From an uncultured Paracoccaceae bacterium (lineage in GTDB: Bacteria > Pseudomonadota > Alphaproteobacteria > Rhodobacterales > Rhodobacteraceae), in the NCBI GenBank assembly GCA_937916485.1, contig CALFSV010000274.1:1-14269 (forward strand): a stretch of DNA of 14,269 nucleotides. The letters run 5' to 3'. Position numbers and translations under genes: made by a program. The notes beneath the pieces were generated by a model that ran no database searches, was not told the DNA's origin, and worked only from the letters and a program-made list of their open reading frames with translations. How positions within the stretch are numbered: position 1 is the stretch's first letter; each line of letters starts with the position of its first letter. Below are positions 7,055 to 14,206 of the stretch, one piece after another.

Positions 7055-7954
7055 ATGTTTTTGGCATTCTGGAATAGGCTGACGATCAATCAGAAACTGG
7101 CTGTCACTGCATGGCTATTTTTGTTGGTTCCGATTGTGTTTTATACGACGATCAGGTTCTATCCGACCTTTGAGGCATTTTATGTATCGACCCTGAAATG
7201 GAACTTGCTGGGCGCCAAAAAATTCATTGGTCTTCGCAACTACGAGAAGATTTTGGGCGATGAGGATTTCTGGCTGGTTCTGTGGAATACCGTTAAATAC
7301 GCGGCTATCGGCGTTCCCATCAGTCTGGTTGTGGCGTTTTTCATTTCCTACTGGCTGAACGAAATTACCTTCGGACATGACTGGATCAGGGCGCTGTATT
7401 TCATTCCGTTTTTGACCACTTCGGTGGCAATGGCGTGGGTATGGCGATGGTTTTATCAACCGATGCCGATTGGGTATTTCAACATCATGCTGTCATGGGT
7501 GGGCATCCCGCAGCAGCCGTTTCTAAAATCGATTGAACAAGCGCTGTACGCGATTATGGCCCCGGCTGTCTGGGCTGGTCTTGGCTTTCAGATCGTGATT
7601 TTCATTGCTGGTATCCGGGCCATTCCGAAAAGTTATTTTGAGGCGGCGGAGATTGATGGGGCCAGCCGTTGGCAAATCCTGCGTGAAATAACCCTTCCAT
7701 CGCTCAAGCCAACGGTGATTTTCCTGACGATTGTTTCGACGATCGGATTTTTACGGATTTTCGATCAGGTCTACACCATGAGTGCGGATGGCGCCGGCGG
7801 TCCGTTGAACGCTACCAAGCCGCTTGTGCTGATGATTTATGAATATGCATTTGATGAATTCAAGCTTGGGTATGCGTCTGCGCTGACCGTAATCCTGTTC
7901 CTAATCTTGCTGACAGTAAGCGGATTGCAACTCTGGCTTATGCGGAAAAAATGA
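7055..7954 (+). CDS. CUT1 ABC sugar importer permease, MalF/UgpA-like
   Basis: This 299-residue integral inner-membrane protein has about six membrane helices, beginning with VTAWLFLLVPIVFYTTIRF (18-36). The cytoplasmic EAA loop that docks on the ATPase is clear at 196-220 (FEAAEIDGASRWQILREI, then TLPSLKPT). Length and layout fit the first permease of MalF/UgpA-type importers without the extra periplasmic domain of E. coli MalF. An AGGTG lies about a dozen bases before the ATG. Its TGA stop overlaps the ATG of the second permease (ATGA), which indicates translational coupling. It forms a heterodimer with the next gene product. Confidence 0.92.
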   Translation: MFLAFWNRLTINQKLAVTAWLFLLVPIVFYTTIRFYPTFEAFYVSTLKWNLLGAKKFIGLRNYEKILGDEDFWLVLWNTVKYAAIGVPISLVVAFFISYWLNEITFGHDWIRALYFIPFLTTSVAMAWVWRWFYQPMPIGYFNIMLSWVGIPQQPFLKSIEQALYAIMAPAVWAGLGFQIVIFIAGIRAIPKSYFEAAEIDGASRWQILREITLPSLKPTVIFLTIVSTIGFLRIFDQVYTMSADGAGGPLNATKPLVLMIYEYAFDEFKLGYASALTVILFLILLTVSGLQLWLMRKK

Positions 7955-8802
7955 TGACTGATAATACGGCTATAATCCAGCGGCTAGAACGCATGAGACC
8001 GGGACGTATCGTTCTTTGGACGCTATTGTTTCTTGGCGGAATTGTCATGATAACGCCGATTGTTTTCATGGCCTCTACCTCCTTCAAAACGGGCCAGGAA
8101 ATCTATTCGCTCAGCATTATCCCGGATCAACCAAGTCTCGAAAACTATATCTACATACTGAATGAATCGAAATTTCTGCGGTGGATGCTGAACTCGCTCT
8201 GGGTGGCCACTTTCAGTACGGTATCAGTGCTGTTTTTCGATTCGTTGGTTGGCTATACGCTTGCCAAGTTTGAATTTCGGGGGCGTCAATTCGTCTTCAT
8301 TGCGATCCTCAGCACGTTGATGATTCCGACCGAAATGCTGATTATTCCGTGGTATATGATGTCCCGCACATTCGGTTGGATTGATACATATTGGGGGATA
8401 GCCTTTCCCGGTTTAATGACGGGGTTTGGCACGTTTTTGATGCGGCAATTTTTCATGAATTTGCCCGACGAGATGATTGATGCTGCGCGCATTGATGGCT
8501 GGTCCGAATTTGCTATTTGGTGGCGCATAGCCATGCCGTTAGTGGTGCCTGCGTTGTCAGCCTTGGCTATTTTTCATTTTCTGGGGAACTGGACGGCGTT
8601 CATTTGGCCGTTGATTGTCAGTAACGATCCTGATATCTACACCATCCCGGTTGGGCTTGCATCTTTCAACGGAGAGTTTCAGCAGGATTGGGAAATCGTA
8701 ATGACCGCGTCGTGTCTAGCGACAATTCCAACATTGTTGGTGTTTCTACTTTTACAAAAATTCATCATTCGCGGCGTCATGCTTGCCGGATTAAAAGGGT
8801 AG
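7951..8802 (+). CDS. CUT1 ABC sugar importer permease, MalG/UgpE-like
   Basis: This 283-residue inner-membrane protein is the second permease of the importer. An N-terminal helix (about 20-42) is followed by a periplasmic segment containing ...SLENYIYIL, a hallmark of MalG-type permeases where the motif is usually S..NY. The EAA loop lies at about 175-200 (MIDAARIDGWSEFAIWWRIA, then MPLVVP), and the protein ends with a helix and a short GVMLAGLKG tail typical of the family. The start overlaps the previous stop; an ATG at 7954 is the second codon and equally possible. The lyase gene begins 4 bp downstream. Confidence 0.92.
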   Translation: MMTDNTAIIQRLERMRPGRIVLWTLLFLGGIVMITPIVFMASTSFKTGQEIYSLSIIPDQPSLENYIYILNESKFLRWMLNSLWVATFSTVSVLFFDSLVGYTLAKFEFRGRQFVFIAILSTLMIPTEMLIIPWYMMSRTFGWIDTYWGIAFPGLMTGFGTFLMRQFFMNLPDEMIDAARIDGWSEFAIWWRIAMPLVVPALSALAIFHFLGNWTAFIWPLIVSNDPDIYTIPVGLASFNGEFQQDWEIVMTASCLATIPTLLVFLLLQKFIIRGVMLAGLKG

Positions 8803-8806
8803 CCGT

Positions 8807-10306
8807 ATGGATCAGAACTTTGATAAGTTTCCTGCCGAGGTTTACGCGCGGTCCGTGCTTGCGCCGGACCTTGACATCTATCGCACATTTTTCTCGGATG
8901 CGTTGCATGATATCAACGTTGCGCACGGAATTATGCTTGCGAAACAGGGGCTATTATCTGCCAGTGAATGCGCTGACATTCTGGCCGCTCTGGATGAAAT
9001 TCACCGCACTAAGCCGTGGGCAAATGTACCGTTTGATGGCAGCTTTGAAGATCTGTTTTTCCTCGTAGAGCAGGAATTAGGCACGATTGTTGGCGCCGAG
9101 GTTGCGGGTAAATTACATACCGGCAGGTCGCGCAATGACATTGAACACACGATGTTTCGGATGGAGCTTCGTCTGCGGCTATTGAATATGCTGGATGAAT
9201 TTTCCGCGCTGGCAGAAAAGCTGATCCGCCGGGCTGAAAAAGGTAAGGACGAGGTGGTCCTGCTATACACGCACGGACAGCCGGCCCAGCCATCGGTTCT
9301 TGGGCATTATCTGGGTGCGGCGATTGAATTTGTTTTGCGCGACATGCGGCGTATCCTCAGCGCGCTGGGCGATATAGATTTGTGTCCGATGGGGGCTGCC
9401 GCCATTACAACGTCTGGATTTCCGTTGGATAGGGCCGAGATTGCTCGGCTGCTGGGCTTTTCCGATATTGTTGAAAATTCCTATGGGGCCATTGCCGGTG
9501 TCGACCATATCACCAGTTGCTACAGTTCGATCAGGCTGGGCTGTCTGCATCTTGGGCGCCTTGTGCAGGATTTGGTGACATGGACCGGTTTTGAGGTTCG
9601 CCAGATTGATGTTCCTGATGGATTTGTGCAGATATCGTCGATCATGCCGCAAAAGCGTAATCCGGTGCCGCTGGAGCATCTGCGTTTAAAGCTGTCGCTG
9701 GCGGCGGGCGGTGCGGAACAGATTGTGCAGACGATGCATAACACACCCTTTGCCGACATGAATGATTCCGAGCGCGAAACACAGGCTGCCGGTTTTGCCG
9801 TATTTGACAGGCTATCGCACGCGCTGCCTTTGCTTGGCGACTTCATCACTGCGATGGAGATCAACAGGGAGTCCGTCCAACGCCGGATCCAGCTTTCGAT
9901 GGCAACGATTACCGAACTGGCCGACACGCTGGTCCGCGAAGAGGGCATCAGTTTTCGGGCGGCGCACGGGGTTGCGCACGCGCTATCAAAAAGCTCACTT
10001 GCCCAAGGGGTTCCCCTAGATCAGGTTGATTATCAGGATTTTGCAAATGCGTTTGAAACGGCGATTGGCAAACTTCCTACACTATCAAAAGACAAGCTGA
10101 AACAGGCGACAAGCGCTGCCTATTTTATTGAGATTCGTGATTTGCCCGGCGGACCGGGGGCAAAACCAATGGCTGCTTCTCTGGCTGGATACAGCGTGAC
10201 ATTGCAGACCTTGCAGAATGAGATCGAACGCCTTCGCTTGCAGATAGACAGGGCGAATGTTGATCGCACTGAACAGGCGCGCAAGCTGGCGGGCGGGAAG
10301 GAATAA
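8807..10306 (+). CDS. Argininosuccinate lyase superfamily enzyme, probably not a true ArgH
   Basis: This 499-residue protein belongs to the aspartase/fumarase superfamily, ASL branch, whose members break a C-N or C-O bond by beta-elimination, usually releasing fumarate. Visible motifs are HTGRSRND (104-111), YTHGQPAQP (154-162), CPMGAAA...FPLDR (193-209) and the catalytic-loop signature SSIMPQKRNP (277-286), whose serine is the expected base. It departs from standard ArgH in several places: THGQ instead of THLQ, IEHTMFR after HTGRSRND, AGVDHITSCYSS where ArgH has the SDRDF region, and ISS instead of GSS before MPQK. A helical, probably coiled C-terminal extension (about 465-499) makes it longer than the usual 455-470 residues. 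AAGGG precedes the ATG. It lies between permease and ATPase genes with 2-4 bp gaps, so it probably acts on the imported compound. N-substituted aspartates (as for EDDS lyase of this branch) or malyl or succinyl sugar conjugates are possible substrates. Confidence 0.85.
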   Translation: MDQNFDKFPAEVYARSVLAPDLDIYRTFFSDALHDINVAHGIMLAKQGLLSASECADILAALDEIHRTKPWANVPFDGSFEDLFFLVEQELGTIVGAEVAGKLHTGRSRNDIEHTMFRMELRLRLLNMLDEFSALAEKLIRRAEKGKDEVVLLYTHGQPAQPSVLGHYLGAAIEFVLRDMRRILSALGDIDLCPMGAAAITTSGFPLDRAEIARLLGFSDIVENSYGAIAGVDHITSCYSSIRLGCLHLGRLVQDLVTWTGFEVRQIDVPDGFVQISSIMPQKRNPVPLEHLRLKLSLAAGGAEQIVQTMHNTPFADMNDSERETQAAGFAVFDRLSHALPLLGDFITAMEINRESVQRRIQLSMATITELADTLVREEGISFRAAHGVAHALSKSSLAQGVPLDQVDYQDFANAFETAIGKLPTLSKDKLKQATSAAYFIEIRDLPGGPGAKPMAASLAGYSVTLQTLQNEIERLRLQIDRANVDRTEQARKLAGGKE

Positions 10307-10308
10307 TC

Positions 10309-11397
10309 ATGGCCGAGGTAAAAATTACCAAGCTGACCAAAAAGTTTGGAAATACAGTTGTGGTGCAGGATTTTGATCTGACCATCAAGAACAGTGAATT
10401 TGTGGTTTTCGTTGGGCCGTCAGGATGCGGTAAATCTACCACATTGCGTATGGTCGCGGGGCTGGAGGAAATCACCTCCGGCGATATCGTAATCGATGGC
10501 AAGCTGGTCAATAACGTCCACCCCAAAAGCCGTGATATTGCGATGGTGTTCCAGAGTTACGCGCTGTATCCTCATATGAACGTCTTTGATAATATCTCGT
10601 TTGGGTTGCGGGCTCAAAAGCTTGGCAAGCCGGAGATCGAGAAACGCACCAATGAGGCGGCGGCTATTCTGGGCCTTGAGGAGTTGCTGGCGCGGCGGCC
10701 GGGCGAGCTGTCGGGCGGGCAAAAACAGCGCGTTGCCATGGGCCGCGCCATCGTGCGCAAGCCAAAAGTGTTTTTGTTTGACGAGCCGTTATCGAACCTT
10801 GATGCCAAGTTGCGCCACAAAATGCGCGCCGAAATGAAGCTGCTGCATCAACAGGTGCAAACGACCACGATTTATGTGACGCATGATCAGGTTGAGGCAA
10901 TGACGCTGGCCGACAGGATTGTGATTATGTGTAACGGGCGGATTGAGCAGGTCGGCACGCCGGATGAAGTTTATAAAACCCCAAAAACTCAATTTGTGGC
11001 TGGGTTTATTGGCTCGCCAGCGATGAATTTTGTGACCGGCATAGTCGAGGCTGCTGGACGCGGGACGGCGCTGAAAACGGATGATGGGTCTGTTATTGCG
11101 ATGCCGAAATGTCTGGCCAAGGTGGGCAAGCGTGTGACGGTCGGTTTCCGGCCTGAACATATGCAACTGGCCAGCACTACAACCAAGCCGAAATCGGCTA
11201 TTTCAGTGTCCGTCACCCCTTCGGTAATCGAACCAATGGGGCATGAAACGATCGTTACTTGCAATGCACCTTTTGGCGAGATAACCAGTAGAATTACCGA
11301 AGAAGTAAAGCTGCGCGTGGGCCGGGAATTGCAGTTTCATGTGGCGTCCGACAAGCTGCATTTCTTTGACGATAAAACTGGTAAACGTATGGAATAA
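10309..11397 (+). CDS. ABC importer ATP-binding protein, MalK/UgpC/MsmK-like
   Basis: This 362-residue ATPase powers the importer. It has Walker A GPSGCGKST (36-44), the Q-loop MVFQSYALYP (79-88), signature LSGGQKQRVAMGRA (134-147), Walker B VFLFDEP (154-160) followed by LSNLDAKLR, and the switch histidine in YVTHDQVEAMTLADR (His192). The C-terminal third is the OB/TOBE regulatory region of CUT1 ATPases, with the FRPEHMQL motif. Length is typical (350-370). AAGGA precedes the ATG, and the start lies 2 bp after the lyase stop. It is the last gene of the rightward operon. ATPases of this kind often serve several importers, so sharing cannot be excluded. Confidence 0.94.
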   Translation: MAEVKITKLTKKFGNTVVVQDFDLTIKNSEFVVFVGPSGCGKSTTLRMVAGLEEITSGDIVIDGKLVNNVHPKSRDIAMVFQSYALYPHMNVFDNISFGLRAQKLGKPEIEKRTNEAAAILGLEELLARRPGELSGGQKQRVAMGRAIVRKPKVFLFDEPLSNLDAKLRHKMRAEMKLLHQQVQTTTIYVTHDQVEAMTLADRIVIMCNGRIEQVGTPDEVYKTPKTQFVAGFIGSPAMNFVTGIVEAAGRGTALKTDDGSVIAMPKCLAKVGKRVTVGFRPEHMQLASTTTKPKSAISVSVTPSVIEPMGHETIVTCNAPFGEITSRITEEVKLRVGRELQFHVASDKLHFFDDKTGKRME

Positions 11398-11451
11398 AAT
11401 GGGAAATATCATATGACGGCAAATACCGTATAATCATATGTATAATTAGGG

Positions 11452-11835
11452 CTAGTAGCCGCCGCCCTGACAGCTGGATAGCCACAGGCTGGCAACTGAA
11501 ATGGCTGGAATAATCAGCCATAATTTACCAAGCCGCAATTTTATACCTCTCTCAGGGTGCGCGGTAAATTTCCGGCCGGATGCCTGATTATTTGTCTGAT
11601 TAGGGAAAAGGCTGGGTTTTTGGGCATCATCCACAGCAAAGATATCGACCACGCCGATTGTATCTATCTAGTCATTTAGGGACATTGCTTCGGTCATATC
11701 CCGAGAAGCAAATACTTTGACGTCCATGATGTGATGCCTCGCTTTCTTCACCATTACAGACAGAATGTCGCACCCATTATGGTTGAGCCAATTTTTTTTT
11801 TGCAAAAAACTTTTCCCAGAGAAAGTGGCTAGAGA
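11452..11835 (-). pseudogene. Decayed minus-strand reading frame with internal TAG, function unknown
   Basis: One minus-strand frame is open from 11835 to a stop at 11452 apart from a single TAG at 11670-11668. Upstream of it the frame contains an ATG (11754) and MDVKVFASRDMTEAM...; after it come DTIGVVDIFAVDDAQ and a C-terminal hydrophobic segment LGKLWLIIPAISVASLWL. A CAG-to-TAG change would explain the stop. Downstream of the stop a GTG at 11652 could start a 66-residue protein, but no Shine-Dalgarno precedes it, so an intact small gene is less likely. I do not recognise the family. It converges on the ABC ATPase gene, 54 bp away. Confidence 0.4.
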
Positions 11836-11841
11836 CTAAAG

Positions 11842-12099
11842 TCGACATCTTCAAAGGTCGATGAGATTGGACTCTTCGAACTTGCAGACAAAGGACGGCA
11901 TTGAGGTTTATGATCATACTTTGCTCACCCTAGCAGAAGCTAATACAGTATTTTTGGAGAGAGGGTATTATAAATCTGCCAAAAATATTCCTAGAGCGGC
12001 CGTGAACTAGTTCAGGAATATGTTCAGCATGACCTTGAAATAGGCAAACATTTTATCACCCGTCCCTCCTTGGGAACTCTCCTAAAACAACATTCTTGA
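11842..12099 (+). pseudogene. Frameshifted plus-strand coding remnant, function unknown
   Basis: From ATG 11861 a plus-strand frame reads DGIEVYDHTLLTLAEANTV and continues to about 11990. The reading then continues in another frame (11995-12099) as ELVQEYVQHDLEIGKHFITR and ends at TGA 12097-12099. A further stretch before 11900 (KVDEIGLFELADKG) fits the second frame. The pieces look protein-like and join if one or two indels are assumed. The opposite strand is full of stops here. The family is not recognised, and the evidence is only reading-frame continuity. Confidence 0.3.
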
Positions 12100-12666
12100 T
12101 ATATTTCTCTTCACAGCTAGTTGTTTTCGACGCTTGACCACACTTTCTAAATTTCTGGTTGGCAAATCTTCTGCTCTTAGCTCCTCGATAGTTTCACCAT
12201 CCACAACTTCATTTACTCTAATACCTGCTATATCGGTTAACCCACTGTCTTGCGCAGTTGGGTTCTGCTGCTTTGCATCCAAAACAAGCAAATGCTCGTG
12301 TGGCGTTCTTTACACAGGCTTCGTAGCCATAGGATATCTAGCCAAACTCTGCGTTCTCTTGCGCGCCACTTTTTGAACTTGACGCTCCAACACACGCCGA
12401 ATCTGCCTCCTTGAAACAGGCAGTTTGTTCTCCAATGGTACGGACACTGTTAGCGTGTTTTGTTCTTGTGAAACACTGTGTTTAACCGACACACGTCTGA
12501 TGGGTGGTTCAGCAAACAATTCAGCAGGTTCAGTCCACCAAGCTCAAAAATCTCCTTTGTGAACATTACCGAAGTCAGCGCAGAGTTCAGCATACTTGCC
12601 ATTTCCTAAACTTTCACAGGTTTTTCTGAAGCCATCGTGGTGGCGCAGGGGCACTGTCAGAGAAAA
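12082..12666 (-). pseudogene. Decayed hypothetical gene with two in-frame stops
   Basis: One minus-strand frame stays readable for about 195 codons with only two stops: TGA at 12546-12544 and TAA at 12312-12310. Around the first stop it reads ADFGNVHKGDF, stop, AWWTEPAELFAEPP. From memory, uncharacterised bacterial proteins carry a D-F-G-x-V...D-F-W-x-W-W...L-F-A-E motif, so the TGA most simply replaces a tryptophan codon (TGG to TGA). The C-terminal parts (RRQIRRVLERQVQKVARKR, then DGETIEELRAEDLPTRNLES) are basic and helical. Elsewhere in the window TGA ends normal genes, so it is not read as tryptophan here. No functional assignment is possible; association with mobile elements is a guess. 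Confidence 0.55.
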
Positions 12667-12728
12667 CTACTTGAGATCGGATGAGCGACTTTATAGCGTT
12701 TTCTAATGATAAAACATTCTCCATTTCT
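12667..12728. other. Unassigned stretch in the decayed region
   Basis: These 62 bp sit between the decayed hypothetical gene and the ABC ATPase fragment. I see no open frame, hairpin or repeat here. It may contain further unrecognisable ATPase remnant. Confidence 0.4.
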
Positions 12729-12872
12729 CTACTTTAAAACCAGCCCTAAAGTCATCCGACTTGCAGTCTCAGCAACGCCGAGCGCGGCCGTTAGTTCGTT
12801 AAGGAGAATCAATTTGTTCGCCCAATGTGTCGCGCGAGCAATCGCTATACCTTGATGTTGACCACCAGACAT
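12729..12872 (-). pseudogene. Fragment of a sugar ABC transporter ATPase (CUT2/RbsA-XylG type)
   Basis: Directly overlapping the ROK stop codon (TAATG), a 47-codon frame reads MSGGQHQGIAIARA, a short linker, then LILLNELTAALGVAET. It matches the region from the ABC signature (SGGQ..AIAIARA) through Walker B and the D-loop (LLILDEPTAALGV) of ribose/xylose-type ATPases. The Walker B is damaged: Asp to Asn and Pro to Leu (LLNELT for LLDEPT). Nothing before the signature motif is present and the frame ends at TAG 12731-12729, so no working ATPase can be made. It is a remnant left by deletion, and it implies that the ROK gene once neighboured a sugar transporter operon. Confidence 0.8.
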
Positions 12873-14083
12873 TACGCGGCGCCTTCCCAATCAGGTGCGC
12901 GGAGTTCAGGAAGTGAAATATCAACACCAGCCAAGCCGTCAGCAAAGAGCGTATGATGCAAATGAGACAGCCCAAGAGCCGCGCCACCAATCAAGGCGGC
13001 ATGTTTACCAAGTTTACTTGTTTCGATGCGTAGAGGGCGCGGAAAACATAATGCTAGGGCCGTTTGTATTTCCATAAGCAGCTCTGATCGATGCCCAATT
13101 GAACCGCCAAGCACAACGATATCTGGGTCCGTAATGGCAGCAAGCGTGGCAATGCCACGCGCAACAAGCCGCGCAGTATCGCGCAACACTTGTTTCGCAT
13201 TTTCATCACCTTCATTCGCCTTGTTGAAGATTTCTGGAACGCCCAGACTTTTGCCAGACAAGGCCATATATCGTGTTTTCAGTGCAATTGATCCCGCTTC
13301 GCGCTCGAACGCGCCAACCCGAAGTGACTCAGGATCAAACGGGTCCGCGCCAAACGCCATGTAGCCCAATTCGCCGGCAGCTCCAGCAGCACCCTTAATT
13401 AATTGGCCATTCAGAATTAGACCTGCACCGATCCCAGTTCCCAGTGCGATAAAGGCTAGATTATCGCAATCAATCCCGGATCCAGCCCACTGTTCGCCAA
13501 GGGCTGCGAGATTTACATCATTTTCAAGAACAACATCACAGCCAAGCTCAACGCTTACACTGGAGTGGAAATCAATCGTGTCGATGCCCGGAATATTAGG
13601 CGCCATTTGCACCGATCCATCGCCAGGGTCGGGTACACCCGGCACACCGATTACAGCAAAGCGCACACTATCTTTTGCAACACTAGCTTTCCGTGCCGCA
13701 GCAGCACAAAGGCGTCCTATCTGCGTAATGATGCTTGCTCCACCGAAGGAGTCTGTCGGCTCAACACTTTCCGCGACGACACGGCAATTGAGATCAACAA
13801 TTGCTGCACGCAACTTTGTGCCACCAAGATCAACACTATAGATATAGGCCGCATCTGGAACGATTTCATAGGTAACAGCGGTGCGTCCGACATGTCCTTT
13901 GGTGCGGCCCGTCTCTTGGACCCAGCCCTCATCTTGCAAAATGTGTACGATCTCGGACACGACTTGCTTTGACAGACCTGTCTGCTTTGCCACGCTTGCA
14001 CGCGAGATTGGACCCTCTTTAATCACAGCCTGCATCACCGCACTACGCGAGAGCTTACGTGAGATGTGTTTTGATCCGATCAT
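12872..14083 (-). CDS. ROK-family transcriptional regulator
   Basis: This 403-residue protein has an N-terminal winged helix-turn-helix (about 14-65; SRASVAKQTGLSKQVVSEIV) followed by a ROK sugar-kinase-like domain. The nucleotide-binding DLGGTK (85-90), the END-N motif (LENDVNLAALGEQ, 186-198) with the would-be catalytic Asp189, LGTGIGAG (214-221) and DPDIVVLGGSIG are present. The usual zinc site is missing: GEIGH is GELGYM (about 237-242) and no CxCGxxGC motif follows, as in many DNA-binding ROK proteins, so it is probably a regulator rather than a kinase. ROK regulators (NagC, XylR, Mlc) usually repress sugar uptake genes. A good AAAGGATG ribosome-binding site precedes the ATG. The gene runs away from the right edge, with candidate operators just upstream. 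The gene it controls may lie beyond 14269, or may have been the transporter whose fragment remains at its 3' end. Confidence 0.9.
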   Translation of the reverse strand: MIGSKHISRKLSRSAVMQAVIKEGPISRASVAKQTGLSKQVVSEIVHILQDEGWVQETGRTKGHVGRTAVTYEIVPDAAYIYSVDLGGTKLRAAIVDLNCRVVAESVEPTDSFGGASIITQIGRLCAAAARKASVAKDSVRFAVIGVPGVPDPGDGSVQMAPNIPGIDTIDFHSSVSVELGCDVVLENDVNLAALGEQWAGSGIDCDNLAFIALGTGIGAGLILNGQLIKGAAGAAGELGYMAFGADPFDPESLRVGAFEREAGSIALKTRYMALSGKSLGVPEIFNKANEGDENAKQVLRDTARLVARGIATLAAITDPDIVVLGGSIGHRSELLMEIQTALALCFPRPLRIETSKLGKHAALIGGAALGLSHLHHTLFADGLAGVDISLPELRAPDWEGAA

Positions 14084-14150
14084 GACTCATCCTTTAATTC
14101 GTTCCATGAACGTACTAATTTAGTGAGCAAACAGTCAAGCACTATTTAAA

Positions 14151-14206
14151 AGATATTATTAGACAAACTTGACGTCCCTTTGGTTGGTGTTGTCAGACAA
14201 ACTTGA
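14151..14206 (-). promoter_or_regulatory. Tandem 22-bp elements upstream of the ROK gene, candidate operators
   Basis: On the minus strand two copies begin with the same 12 bases, TCAAGTTTGTCT, at 14206-14195 and 14172-14161, and stay similar for ten more (GACAACACCA and AATAATATCT; 17 of 22 match, with most differences C/T or G/A). They are 34 bp apart. The AGTTTGT core resembles half of the xyl operator bound by the ROK repressor XylR in Bacillus, and the first copy contains a TTGTC-T-GACAA palindrome (14201-14191). GGTGTT (14186-14191) and AACACC (14206-14211) also form an inverted repeat around the first copy. The elements would suit ROK binding for autoregulation or for a divergent gene outside the window. 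Confidence 0.5.

Noticed and set aside
9263..9948. Two long minus-strand ORFs opposite the lyase gene
   Set aside because: They overlap each other and the well-supported lyase, and their translations are rich in Ser, Arg and Cys with no domain.
11410..11440. Possible terminator after the ABC ATPase gene (CATATGACGG...CCGT...CATATG)
   Set aside because: The stem is only 4 plus 6 bp with a five-base bulge, is AT-rich, and lacks a T-run, so it is not a convincing terminator.
11792..11820. T-run followed by A-run, possible terminator or IS end
   Set aside because: There is no stem next to the T-run and no inverted-repeat partner or target duplication was found.
12082..12666. TGA recoded as tryptophan, or selenocysteine
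   Set aside because: Other genes in the window end normally at TGA (GntR, first permease), the same frame also carries a TAA, and no SECIS-like structure is evident.
12799..12990. 63-codon minus-strand ORF overlapping the ROK 3' end
   Set aside because: It is in a different frame from both the ROK gene and the ABC ATPase fragment, which explain the sequence better.
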